A stretch of DNA of 47,333 nucleotides from Tetrahymena elliotti 4EA (Eukaryota; Ciliophora; Oligohymenophorea; Hymenostomatida; Tetrahymenidae). Of the stretch, positions 10,938 to 22,914 are shown one piece after another (the stretch's first letter is position 1; each line of letters starts with the position of its first letter). Where the stretch lies: the NCBI GenBank assembly GCA_000231825.2, contig JH720339.1:1-47333 (forward strand). The letters are read 5' to 3'. The notes beneath the pieces are model-generated. The model did not search any database and had not been told where the DNA came from. It was given only the letters and a program-made list of their open reading frames with translations. The position numbers were made by a program, and so were the translations under genes.

Positions 10938-13001
10938 TCACTCGTAGATTTGAGAGACATCGAGAGGCATTTCAACGATTTGAGTTTGATAATACTTTTC
11001 AGTTTCCTTTAAGAACTTAGCATCAGCAGGGACGACGAAGTTGATGGCAACACCCTTTCTACCGAAACGACCAGATCTACCAATTCTGTGAATATAAGAT
11101 TCCTTCTTAAGGGGTAAGTCGTAGTTGATAACCAAGTTGACTTGATGGATATCGATACCTCTGGAGAGTAAATCAGTAGTGATAAGAACTCTGGAAGTAC
11201 CAGTTCTGAATTCCTTCATAATAAGATCTCTGTCTTATTGAGTCATTTCACCGTGCATGGCAGAGACGGTCATATTCTTTTCAACGAGCTTGTCTCTTAA
11301 TTCATCGACTCTCTTCTTGGTGTTGCAATAGATAATAGCTTGAGCAATTTCGATGTTGTTGTATAATTCGACTAAGGTGTCAAACTTCCATTCTTCCTTA
11401 TCTAAGGCAATGTAGAATTACTTGATACCGTCCAAAGTCAAGTCGTCATTCTTAACGAGGATGGTAGCGGGGTCTCTCATAAATTATTTGGTAATTTCAA
11501 GAATTTCAGGGGCCATGGTAGCAGAGAAAAGAGCAACCTAGATATCGTGGGGTAACTTTTAGAAGATATTGTTGATTTGATCCTTGAAACCTCTTCCCAA
11601 CATTTCATCAGCTTCGTCCAAGACGAATAACTTTAAGTGGTTGGGGAGTAAAATATTCTTGCTGATTAAGTCCAAAACTCTTCCAGGGGTACCAACGACA
11701 ACTTGGACACCTTCTCTTAATCTCTTTCTATCTTCCTTGGGATCAGTACCACCAGTGCAAGCATAGGCGGAGACCTTCAAGAATTCACCTAAGTACATGA
11801 TAACCTTTAATTAAAAAAAATATTATTAATATTTGCTGCTAAATAATTGCTATGCTATTTGAATTTATAATCTTTCTTTTGCTTAATTATTTTTTTGTCT
11901 TAAAGAAAAATCAATCAATCAATTTATAAAAGATAGTCAATCTCTCTTTAAGCAAAAAAGAAAAAACTCTTTAAAGATAATTATTTTTTTTTCTTTTAGT
12001 GAAGAATTTATCTCTAAAAATAGAAAGATTATCTAAGCATTTTGTATTTTAATTTTTAAATTTCTTCTTACGGTGATAATTTATTGAGCCAATTCTCTGG
12101 TGGGGGCAAGAATTAAAGCTTAAGTGTTGGGGGAGCTGGTGTCGATGACTTATAAAGTGGCAATAGAGAAAGTAGCAGTCTTACCAGTACCAGATTGGGC
12201 TTGGGCGATAGTATCTTTACCCTTAATGATAGGGATAATACCGCATTGTTGGATGGGGGAGGGCTTTTCAAAACCATAACCTATATTTTTAAAAATAATA
12301 TTTAGCTTCAAGTTCATATGAAAATTTGAGATTCTTTAAACTATTCCTATTCTCTGAACATCTCTTATCAACCAAGATAGTTTATTTGTAAAACAAAATG
12401 TTTTATCTTAACTCGTTAACACTTAGATGAGAGACGATTAAGTATTTTCTATACAGTCATATTTATTAGTACATCTTGGATTTTTGCTTTATTTAATAAA
12501 TCCAAGAAATGTTAGTCTTTATGCACTAATATTTTCATAGAGGGATCAAGTTTGCATAAAAATATTTCAGAGATTTTAAAATTTAGGGATTTTGTATCTC
12601 ATATTTTTGATAAAGGTTAACTTTTCTTAGCTACCAAAAGCCAATTAAGCTAGTTTTGATCCAATAAGTTAACCTCTTAGTAGAAATTCAAAAATATTTT
12701 AAAATTATTTCTTCAAATCTTGACTATGAAGGACCATACATTTAACTTTTATTGATTTAACTACATAGTCCATTCAGTTTACTTCACTTGGTTTGAAATT
12801 TGTTGCAGGGAGAGGAGAATTTAAGAAGAATGAAGTGGTTTTTTTAAGTAAATAGAAAGGAATGAATTTCTTACCATAGATACCTCTGAGGAGGTCTTCC
12901 TTAAGTTATAACTTGTGGAAAGAATCAACAGATTCGAACCAGTTAGTTTCAATATCGGTAGTCTTTTCTTGTTTAACAACTTCCTTTTGTTCCTCGCTCA
13001 T
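10938..13001 (-). CDS. eIF4A: translation initiation factor eIF4A (DEAD-box RNA helicase)
   Basis: Three exons (13001-12875, 12280-12072, 11804-10938) give 400 residues, the usual eIF4A length. All motifs are intact: Q motif PSPIQQ (49-54), GTGKT (73-77), PTRELA (102-107), TPGR (151-154), DEAD (175-178), SAT, the C-terminal GIDI and [13 protein letters not shown]. The tail [10 protein letters not shown] is close to eIF4A of other eukaryotes. It unwinds mRNA 5' leaders in the cytoplasm as part of eIF4F. Exons are clearly more GC-rich than neighbouring genes and favour C-ending codons, the pattern of highly expressed genes. The first intron is long (594 nt) and the second is 267 nt. eIF4A-III is a weaker alternative, since the N-terminus and tail look like the translation factor. 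Confidence 0.96.
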
Positions 13002-14891
13002 TTTTAATTTTTACTTTTCAGAATTTGATTTTTTAATTTTTTTTTTTGATTTTTCTTTGTTTTTCTTTATTATTGTTTTATGATTACAATCAAAATTTAG
13101 TATCTTTTAAAGGTATTCTCAAAGCCGAAAACTTTCTTTCTTTTTTTACCCACTTTAATTTAATCCTCATTAATACCATATCAAATATATGTTTTTTGCA
13201 TTGCATAATAAATAGATTTTCTTTAAAATGTACTATTTCATTTAAATATAGAAAGGCTTTCTTTCTTTCTCTCTCAATCTTTCTTTCTTTCACACTTCTT
13301 TCTAAATTTAAATATCAAAAGAAAATCTGAAAGATATTTTTTTAGTTCAAAATATGTGCACGGTAGGTAAGTATCTTCTGAAGAAATTTACGCCATAATA
13401 TTCATTGTTTTCATGTCTTTCTTATTAAAATACCACATAAATTACATTTAACAAATTGAAACTATTTATATTTGATAAGTTAAGTATTCAATTTTACTTT
13501 ACAACTTCTTTAAGATTTACAAAAAAAATTAATTTCATATAATATACTAGACAATCTTATAGAACTACTCTTAACTACCTAAATTGTATTACCTCTTTTC
13601 TAAGTTTTTTTATTGAAATTCTATTTTTATCCTATTAACTAACTTTATTATTTTGCTTTAGATAAATTTATAGTAATTCGCATTAAGCATCTAAATTATA
13701 AATTAGTTAATTTTTCTGTTTATTTTTAATATATAAATTTTATAATCATCTTGTCTTTCTAAATTTTCGCTCTTCCAAAGAAATTTTAAAAAACTTCTTT
13801 TTACAATTTTAATTTTAAGAATAAATGGATAACTAAATCTAGGAATTTAATAAATGCGTCAAATTCCTTTTCAAAATTATTTATAACTTAAAAAAAATAT
13901 TCTTCAAATATCTCAAACCGCCTTGTTTATGTGCAAGCTTAAATTAAAATTTTGCCCGCTTTTTGTATATTTTTAGTCTTTTTGCAAGCAAAATGTATAT
14001 TACACGTAGATAATTCATTCAAAAGTAAAGAAAACCAGCAATTCCTTTTTAGAAAAATATTTTTATTTTTTTTAAAATTTATTTTAAAGCAAAAAGAGCA
14101 AAAAATTGGTTTACCCTGTAAAAAGGCAAGAGTTTTTAGTCCAGTAACCATTTAAGCTTAAATACGTTTTGAGTAGTTAAATACTACAACTTCACAGTAT
14201 TGATATTTTTCCATTATATTTTAGTAGGTGTCTAACTAACTTTTGTAATTCACAATCATAAATTATTATTTAAAAGTCAATAATATCACATTTTAAACAT
14301 GTCCTATTTTAAAAAAATCTTACCATTTTATTCAGGAATTATTTATTAATCTACCATTTTTTATTTTCATTTTTAAATACGCAAATCACCACAATTTTAA
14401 TAACCAAAATAATTAAGTGATGGAATAAATATAATTCTACTTTAAAATTTTAATATTTTTTTCTTATTAAGGTTATAATCTATTTTAATTTTTATAAAAA
14501 TTATGAATTATATTTAAAAAATATTGTGAATTGAAACGAAAGCAATTTTTATCTTTTTAAAAACATTTTTTGTCTAATTAGACTGAAATATTTAAAAAAC
14601 TTATTTGAATTGAAAAACTTAACTTTCTCCTTAACTTAAAGGGGGCACCAATTAATTATTTTTTTAGTATTATATTACTCAATACAATTTACATTTAAAA
14701 CCAAAAATATTTTTAAAAACAACTTCAAATGAATAAATATAATTTTTTTTAATTTTGACTAAAATTGGATTAAACTCATCTAAAAAAATAAAATTGAATT
14801 GATTTGAATGTCTGATGATATTATTAAATTGATATTGTGTATGTAACATATGTTCTAGAAAATTTTACTAAAATTATATTTTTTAAACTAA
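13002..14891. promoter_or_regulatory. eIF4A upstream region and long intergenic gap
   Basis: 1.9 kb. The part next to eIF4A (13002-13330) is pyrimidine-rich on plus, purine-rich on the gene's sense strand, and should contain its promoter. The remainder, up to the 3' end of the OYE gene, has no convincing gene. A slightly less AT-rich stretch near 13930-14150 has short overlapping ORFs on both strands, but none has protein character. Confidence 0.4.
13257..13304. repeat. CTTT-rich microsatellite upstream of eIF4A
   Basis: Imperfect CTTT/CTCT repeats about 250-300 bp upstream of the eIF4A start. Similar short tracts occur at 13125-13148. They could be a promoter-proximal nucleosome-excluding tract; function is not shown. 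Confidence 0.6.
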
Positions 14892-16064
14892 TCAAAATTT
14901 AGAATGTGCAATGTAATAAGGGTAATCTGTATATCCATTTCTATCTCCATTATACAAGAATACTGATCTGAGATTCTTATTTATATTTCCCCTTTCTCTA
15001 ATCCTTTAAGGGATATCTGGATTAGTAATTGATAAAACTTCAAAAGCAACTGCTTAGTAACCTACATCTTTAACAAGACTACTTGCCTCCTCAAATGTCT
15101 AAAAGTCACTGTTTGCTATCATATTACCTTTATATAGAGTTCTTATTATCTTGAAAAATTCAGGCATTGGGTCCTCAAGAACATAATTACTAAATTCTAT
15201 TTCTGTATGCTTTTAATTTTATGTAGGAATGATATCTAAATAACCTATTTTTCTAATTTCTACAAAAGCTATTTTTCTTTATTCAATTTCTGAAAGGAGA
15301 TATCTCATCAATTTTATTGGATCAGAATCGCTCATTCCATATTATTTATTTATAGGTGATAATTTGATTGATAATCTATCATTGCTATAAACAGTAAGTA
15401 TTTCATCAATAATTTCTAAACAAAATCTGCATCTATTTTCGATAGAGCCACCATACTCATCACTTCTATTATTAGATCCATCTCTCAGAAATTAGTCAAT
15501 TAAAAAGCCATTTCCTGCATTTATTTATATACCATCAAAACCTGCTAATTTAGCATTATAGGCAGCTTTCTTAAAATCTAACTTTATCCTTTTAATATCT
15601 TCCTTTGTCATTTCAACTGGGACTGAAAATTATTGATCCTAAGCAAAAATATTTTTCCCTTCAATCTGAATTTTAGATGAACCTAAAGCTGATTTGCCTT
15701 ATCCGAGTTAAGAATCGCTAACTACTCTTCCTGGATGAAATAATGAAAGGTAAATATTAGTAGTCCTACTGTGTACTTTATCAACTACTTCTATCCATGC
15801 ATTAGTCTATTACTCATTATAAATTCCTGGTAATCCTTTAAAAGAAATGTAATCATCATTAACATAGCAGTCATCAGTAATTATTAATGCATTGTGATAT
15901 CTTTACATATAAAAAGATCCCATTAAATCTACAGGTGCATTATTTTATTTATTTGCCCTAAATCTATTAATTGAAGGTACAACAAATCTATTTTTCATAT
16001 TTGTATTACCTAATTTAAAAGGCTCAAAGAGCTCTTTATTTTTGCTATTAACCCCAGTTATCAT
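14892..16064 (-). CDS. Old Yellow Enzyme-like FMN oxidoreductase
   Basis: Intronless frame of 390 residues ending at TGA. It opens LFEPFKLGNTNMKNRFVVPS, the standard OYE beginning. It then has LSLFHPGR (108-113, equivalent of the WHLGR segment), AAYNAKLAGFDGIQI and FLRDGSNNRSDEYGGSIENR (192-211), which carries the YGGS..NR FMN and fold signature. OYE enzymes use NAD(P)H to reduce activated alkenes. The family is clear but the protein is divergent: the substrate-binding His-x-x-Asn pair of the H-(S/G)-A-N motif reads N-A-G-N (182-185). The second-strand region is ALIITDDCY rather than the usual LIITEGT. Catalytic competence is therefore uncertain. Yeast-type OYE and bacterial ene-reductases are both about this length. 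Confidence 0.9.
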
Positions 16065-16952
16065 TAAACTAATAATATTCTTAAAATTAAAAATTAAATA
16101 AATAATATTCTTTATTATCAAATTGTTGTTTTTAATAGCAATTAAAATGCTTCAGAATAGTTTTTATCATATGTGATACATTTATTTTAATTATCGGCGT
16201 ATTTAATTTTAATTCTAAATAGTTAATATGATTAAACAAAACAAAAACATGAACATATTTTTATTTAAAAACTTCATAACTATTTTCTTAATCATCAAAA
16301 AATAATAAAAAAGTTAATTCATTTGGAATAGCATAGCATATCAATAGTTATTTGAAAAAAAAATTTTTTTAATTATTTTATAACAAATTTAAATTATTTT
16401 ATCTCCTAATACCAATTTTAACTAATTATTGGAATCTAATTTCAACTTTTTTGCCAACTTATCAATGAGAAAGGAATTATCTGATCGTTGTAGAATATTA
16501 AATTAATTTTTAATCTGTTAATAATGGAGTTTTAAGATTTTAGATATCTTGAAAATGTAAGCTACAAATTTAATTTAATTTTTTGTTTAAAATTTATATT
16601 TTTAAAATACTCAGAAAAGTTTCAATTGCTAAAAAAATGGAGAGTTAGGAAAATAGACATACATATTTTTAGCTTAGTTTCAAATATCAATCTAATTTAT
16701 AAAGAAATTATTAAATATAATTATCTGTTTTAACACAAATGCTTATTAGTAGTCATTTATTGATGGTAAATTTTATGCTAGAATTTAATTTAGAGCTATA
16801 TAATATTCTAAATATCTTGGCAATTCTTAAAAAATGCTTTTAAATTTAAGAATATTTATAATCAAATATTTGTTTTAAATTTATTAAATAAATGAATTAA
16901 ATTTCAAATAAATTATGAAATTTACACAAAAATAATAAATTAACTTTTTATT
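16065..16952. other. intergenic, no gene seen
   Basis: 888 bp between two minus-strand genes. AT-rich with no recognisable gene, RNA or repeat. It includes the OYE promoter side and the 3' end of the coiled-coil gene. Confidence 0.5.
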
Positions 16953-19900
16953 TCATAAACTTTTAGATTTGAGATACAAATCCATTTATTAAAAAATATT
17001 AAATTAATATTCTGGCATATTTTTTTATATTTTCAAAACCATATCAACAAGTTTGTCACCAAATCCTTAAAGTGTTTCTCTTCTTTCACTAACCCATTGT
17101 GAATCACTAAAAATAACTTACATGTTTAATTCAGATGGAAACCCTAAAATAAAAGGTTCTCCATATTTTTAAAAATCTTATTGGTCCTCTCTTGAAATTA
17201 CAGCATCTTATTTTGATTTCATATACCCTGGTCTTTGCAAATTCTGAAATTCTTTAAAAACATGTAATTAAGGATTATCATATGTAGCTGTTGAACTTTT
17301 CAAGTATTGTAAAGTTAATTGCTAGATAACAGCACAAACATAAAAGCAGTTTCTAACATTATGATAAAAAATATTAAAATAAATTAAAAATAATAATATA
17401 AATATTTGTACTCCTTTAATTATTAGGTTTCCTATACTCCTTCAAGTAATGACCATGGCTTATTGAGAACCTCTTAGAGTAAAATTCTGATAACAAAGAA
17501 ATGTAAAATAATCATTTACATTACCGATTTATTTTAAGTTCTAAAAAAAATTTTTAAATTGAATTTTGAAAAAATATTTAATTTACTAAAATTATCCATA
17601 GCATGTGAATTAAATTCTTTCTATTTCAAATTTTGTTAAGTAATTAGGAGGAGGAAAAGAAAACTATTTTGTCATCTTTGCAAAAAAAAGAATCAACTCT
17701 TTACTAATAGAAGAATCAGACAAATTATCAATCAAACAATCTATAAGAACTTTTACAATATTCTATTATTATTTTAATCATAAAAAAAAATTTGGTAATT
17801 AATCTTTTTTACTAAATGAATTACTTTTAATGAGAGCATTTTTGTTTTATTGACTTCCTTTGCTGATTTTTTTTCCAATTCTAAATCAATATTTAATTTT
17901 TTATCATAAACTAACAGCTTAAAAGCTCTTTCACAAGAAACTTTAATATATTATTTGCTATCCTAATTAATTATATTTATTTATGTTTGCCTAAACTAAT
18001 TATTTATTTATATATTTAATTTACAGTTAAAGCTTAAGAAATAGAATTGTAGACATTTTTCATTTAAGGATCTCTTTTATTCTTGATATAGAACTACATA
18101 GTCTTTTTGAAAATTACTAAAAAGAAGGCCACTCTTTTAAATTATCCTATGATTTGTTTTTTCCTTTATAAAAAATTTTATCAATATTTTGTTTATTTTT
18201 TGCAATAATACCTCTTCTTTGGAATTTTCCCTTCTTAGTCATCATCTGACTCATTTTATTACATATTTTACTAGCTTTTAAAAAGTGAGCTTTTTTAAAC
18301 CACTGTTTATTTTTTAGATTCATCTTTATTTTTATTTTTTTTAAGCTCCTCTAAATACTTTTTTCTTTAAAGCTCTTCCCTTAAATTTAGTATTTCTTAC
18401 TTTTATTAATCTTGAAACATTTTATTAGATGATAAATAATAGATTATTGATTGATTATAATTCTCTTACCTAATTCTGCTTATTTGGTATTTTGGATAAA
18501 AACATCTGCATCAAATTCATAAATTTCCTGAAATGCCTTCTTCAAATCTCTATTTTTTATTCTCTATTGAATATTTTACAAAATCAATCAATTATTTATT
18601 GTATTTTTTTGTGTTTTTTTTACATCTTTAGCCATGATTTCAATAAATTCATCCACTATCATTTAAAAGATTAAATAAAAATATTAATATTTTAAATTTT
18701 TGTGTAATAATCCAAAGTCTTTTATTCAAGATTTATTTCTAAAGTTTTTTAGAAGTTAATTGTTAAGCTAATTTTTATTCTTGAAAAAAAATTATTCCCT
18801 TAAAATAATTACTTGCTTTGTTTAGATTTTAAAATCAACATTTTAAAAATATTTAATTGTATTTTATTAAGATTTTAATTAAGAAAATAAATTATTTATT
18901 TACAATTCTTGAGTTGACTTATTGCAAATTTTGGTACTTTATCAAATTGCTGTGTTATTGAAGGAGGTAAATCAACTAGTTATTTGTAAGATTAGCTCAT
19001 AGATTTTAAATCGTGATATGTAGGAACGTTAATAGGTTTTGAAATACTTTTTATGTTTGGAGTATTATGTTGGAGGTCTTTTAAATAAAATGGAGGAATT
19101 TCTAAATCAACTTTTTATATATTCTTGATTTACTAGCTTTTGTTGACTTTAATTCTTTTGGATGAATTAGAACTTAAGAAAGATTAATTTTTTTCTGTAT
19201 CATTTACATCACTTAATGCTACTTAATCTTTTAAAAGTTATAAATTAAATTAGATTTATAATAATTATTGAAGTTAAATACTCTTGAAGTCATATTAGTA
19301 TTCCATAACGTATTTTTAATTTAAGAGGTATTATAATTTTTATTGCAAGTCTATTCTTTTTTGCCTATTTTATTCTAATTAGTCATAATGTATTGTATTA
19401 AATTAACTTATATCATTTTTTGAAGAATTATTATTTAGGTAGCCATTTAAAATATCAAGTTTTTATAGATCTTTTTTAATTTCGATATCCTTTTAGTTAA
19501 TATTATTTAGAACTCTTTATACTTAATCTATTTATTGATTTATTAAATCATATTCTTTTTCTTTTATTTTCATTTCATTATATTAATATTTTTATTTATG
19601 TTGTTCTAGTTCATATTATTTATTTTAGTAGTTCTTTTGAATCACATTATTTTAGTATTATAGAAGCTTTATTTAAAACAATTATGTTGTTTAATGTTTT
19701 TATGATAAAATTTTTGTACTGTGTTGAAATTATTCCATTTGTGATAGGAATCTAAAAATATCTCACTCTCTTAAGTAGATGTCTAAGCTGAGTTATTTTA
19801 ATTTGATATGAATTGTTAGATATGCATTCAAATCATAAAAATTAGGTACTTTCGTTGGGATGTGTAGTCATTTAATCAAATTTAGATATAGATTTTGTAG

Positions 19901-20015
19901 TAGTTTCGGTTCTATCTTTTGACTAAATTAGAATTAAAAATATAAATTAAAACCAATTAAAATAATTTACATTATTAGTCAAGAGATTTTATCCTAGTTT
20001 TGATAATCTACTCAT
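16953..20015 (-). CDS. coiled-coil protein with possible RasGAP-like C-terminus
   Basis: Twelve exons join in phase to 743 residues (20015-19971, 19922-19850, 19787-19720, 19666-18904, 18655-18624, 18539-18470, 18410-18212, 18163-18025, 17962-17825, 17762-17587, 17540-17412, 17352-16953). Residues 60-210 are a Gln-rich coiled coil (many LEQ/INQQ heptads). A linker with PP motifs and a second Lys/Glu coil around 350-400 follow. Residues about 510-680 contain ILFFAKMTKQFSFPPPNYL, FFVIRILLQEVLNKPW and QLKENCFYVCAVIQQL. Their spacing recalls the hydrophobic-R-...-P and N...-(V/I)-Q core of RasGAP domains, but this is weak. The link across 18903-18656 is inferred: separate genes would have overlapping stop and start codons (AAATGA near 18663), and a 248-nt intron joins the two halves in phase. 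Two genes remain possible. Confidence 0.6.
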
Positions 20016-20400
20016 TTTTAATTAATCTTCCTTTCTTTTTATGTAGGATTTATACTAATAACTTTTTAATCAGAAATATATTATTGATAGAGATTGATGA
20101 TAAAAAAGCTTATAATATTCAATTATAATTTGTTAATAAATATTTGTTAACTTTTCAGAAAATATTTGATTATTTTTTTAATTATGAATCTAAAACAAAA
20201 TTCTACTAAGTTTCTACTCAACCATTAACATATAAACCATAAACATATGAATATTTATTTTGTAAGAATAAGAAAATTTTTAAAAACTTTTAAAAATGAA
20301 TGAAAATATAATATTTAAAACAATTTATTAGTGACAAAATTTATTTTAAATGATAATATTTATGATAAAAAATTAATAAACAATAATTTTAAAAAGTATA
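20016..20400. other. intergenic, no gene seen
   Basis: 385 bp between the PNP 3' end and the start of the coiled-coil gene, both on minus. It should hold the latter's promoter. No distinctive element is seen. Confidence 0.5.
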
Positions 20401-21302
20401 TCATTATAAATTTGGAATTAAATTCTTTATAAGATTAGAAAATTTAGATCTAATACTATTTGACACATCAATGATTTCTTAATGAGACAAATGAGTTTTA
20501 GATAGACCAGCTCCCATATTTGAAACGCATGAGATTCCTAAAACTTAGATGTTCATGTGGCTGGCAACAATAGCTTCATAAACTGTACTTGCTCCTACAA
20601 GATCAGCTCTCAAAGTTCTAAGCATGAGAACTTCAGAAGGGGTTTCATAATTAGGTCCTCTTAGACCAGCATAGGTTCCTGTTTTTACTGAAATATTTAA
20701 GTCTTTCATGACTTTCTTAGCCTTTTCTAAAAGCTAAGGAGCATAAGTAAAAGACATATCTGGGAATCTGGGTCCAAATTCTTCTTCATTTAAGCCTATT
20801 AGTGGGTTTGTACCTAACATGTTTATGTGATCTCTAATTAGAATGAGATCTCCACTTTCATATGAATCATTCAAACCACCAGCAGCATTAGTAAGTATTA
20901 GAATTTTGATATCTAAAAATAATAAATTAAATTATATAAAATTTGTTTGTTTTTTTAATAGATATATTTAGTAGATAGATAATAATTACTCAAAAGCTTA
21001 AATACTTTTATAGGGAATACACATTCTTGGATTGAGTGACCTTCATAAAAATGATATCTTCCTTACATACAAACTATTTCTACTCCTTAAACTTTTCCAA
21101 AAATAAGCTTTCCTGCATGGCCAACAACTTATGTTTTTTTAAAATGAGGAATATCTCCATAAGGTATTTCAATTTTATCTTCTATTTCCTCTCCAAAATT
21201 ACCAAGGCCACTCCCTAAGACTATAGCTATTTGTGGTTTTAGATTATTAATCTTTGATTTAATGAATTCTGATGATTCTAAAGCAGATTTATAGTCAGTC
21301 AT
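20401..21302 (-). CDS. PNP: purine nucleoside phosphorylase
   Basis: Two exons (21302-20990 and 20912-20401) with a 77-nt intron give 274 residues, the size of trimeric PNPs. Motifs: phosphate loop VLGSGLG, then VVGHAGKL and [11 protein letters not shown] (Arg and His of the phosphate and ribose site). These are followed by [37 protein letters not shown] (purine-site Glu) and SCVSNMGAG (purine-binding Asn). It cleaves purine nucleosides with phosphate to free base and ribose-1-phosphate in the salvage pathway; ciliates such as Tetrahymena are purine auxotrophs. The usual GMSTVPE segment reads GASTVYE, so the Met that packs on the ribose is Ala and the Pro is Tyr. Methylthioadenosine phosphorylase is a less likely alternative. 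Confidence 0.93.
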
Positions 21303-21717
21303 TTATTTTTTGTAATTTTTTGTTTCAAAAAGATATATTTAAGATTTATTAACTTTATGAATTTCTTTCTAGTAATTCTGCAAATAAAAATTTTTATAAT
21401 AATATAAAACAATAACAATAAAAACCTATTCTAAAAAATCAATAAAAATAAATTAAATTAAATATTTAAGTAAAAAAAACCAAAATAAAAATGATTTCTA
21501 AAAAATGAAATGATAATTTAAGTCTATATTTATTTAGTAAATAATGTTAAAAATTCATAAGAAGTAGACAATCACATTTTATTTCTAAATTTATGAATTA
21601 TCAATATTATTTTTTTGTTTTTTTGAATAAATACTATCTCTAATTCCAAATAATTATTTTGTATTAATTTCTTTGATTATTTTTTAATTCTATTAAGCAT
21701 AGTTGTAGGTTTTTAAA
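21303..21717. promoter_or_regulatory. divergent promoter of PNP and KIN17
   Basis: 415 bp between divergently transcribed PNP (minus) and KIN17 (plus). It must serve both. AT-rich, with no recognised motif. Confidence 0.45.
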
Positions 21718-22914
21718 ATGGGTAAAGCAGAAGCAGGTACTCCTAAAGATATTTCAAATAGGATGAAATTAAAAGGTCTTTAGAAACTAAAATTTTTTTG
21801 CTAAATGTGCAAGAAATAATGCAGAGATTAAAATGGTTTCAACTGCCATTTGAAGAGCGAAACACATTTATATAATATGAGATAATTTGCTGAAAATCCT
21901 AGTGAATTTCTATCTACTTATAGTAAAGAATTTGAAAATAATTTTATGGAATTGCTAAAAAAGAGATATAATTAAAAAAGAGTTTTAGCTAATACAGTTT
22001 ATAAGGAGTATATTGGAGATAAAACACATGTTCATATGAATAGTACTAAGTGGACTACACTATCTGGTTTTATAATGTATCTTCACGAAACTGGAAAAAT
22101 TACAGCAGATTAAACTGATAGAGGTTTATTTATTACGTATGTTGATAAGGGATTAGAAGCAATTAAGTAGCAAAGAGATGAAGAAAAAAGAATGAGATTA
22201 GAAAAGAAAACTGAAAAGATGTAATAAATGGAATTAGAGCGTTAAATCTAAAATGTTAAAAAGCTAGAAGAAACAATGAATAGAAATATAGAATCAAAAA
22301 ATGAGTAAATGGATGAATTAGATTTAGAAGGAGGATAATTTGATTTTGGAATATCTTTTAATATAAAAAAACCTTAATAAGATGAAGAGGATGAAAAAGA
22401 TGAAGATATGATTAGCTTTTCATTACAGCCTTAAAATATTTAATAAAGTTAAGAAAACAAGCAATAAGCTTCACCAAATGAAAATGAAGATAATTTCTAA
22501 GTTAATTAATAATAAGAAGATAAAATTTAGGAAGAAGAAGAAGAAGCTGCGTATGATGAAATCCCTTGGTTGCAAGAAAGTATTACAGTAAAAATAAAGG
22601 ATAAAGAATTAGAAAATGGTTCCTATTATAATGAAAAAGCTATTGTTAAAGAAATAAATTCAGAAGACCCTTTTTAAGCTAAAATATAATTAATTAAAAA
22701 ACCTGAAATAGTTATTTAGATGGACTAGTAATTCCTTGAAACAGTAATCCCTAAATTGGAGGGAGAAGTTATGATCCTAAAACCTGGATAATATTGCAAG
22801 AAAATAGGAATTTTAAAAAATGTTGTTAAGGAATCATTTGAAGGGGTCATATAATTAAAAGATGAACCTTCAGTTTAATTAAATATCCCTTATGAATTAT
22901 TCAGTAAAATTTGA
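21718..22914 (+). CDS. KIN17: KIN17-family DNA/RNA-binding zinc-finger protein
   Basis: Intronless frame of 398 residues. The N-terminus (MGKAEAGTPKDISNRMKLKG) and the zinc finger FFCQMCKKQCRDQNGFNCHL...H (C2H2, about residues 28-50) are nearly diagnostic of KIN17. The winged-helix region follows, with NPSEFLSTYSKEFENNFMEL, VYKEYIGDKTHVHMNSTKW and GLFITYVDKG. A Lys/Glu coiled coil, an acidic Gln-rich linker and a C-terminal part follow. The last ~50 residues (VIPKLEGEVMILKPGQY...) look like the KOW/SH3-like module that binds RNA. KIN17 is nuclear and has roles in DNA replication, repair and splicing. The length matches human KIN (about 393). The start is the only ATG that gives the conserved N-terminus. 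Confidence 0.95.

Noticed and set aside
11584..11766. Plus-strand ORF opposite eIF4A
   Set aside because: Antisense of highly conserved eIF4A codons.
13939..14155. Overlapping ORFs on both strands
   Set aside because: Nearly the same length on both strands, with low-complexity Lys/Phe composition and no family resemblance; they are likely chance.
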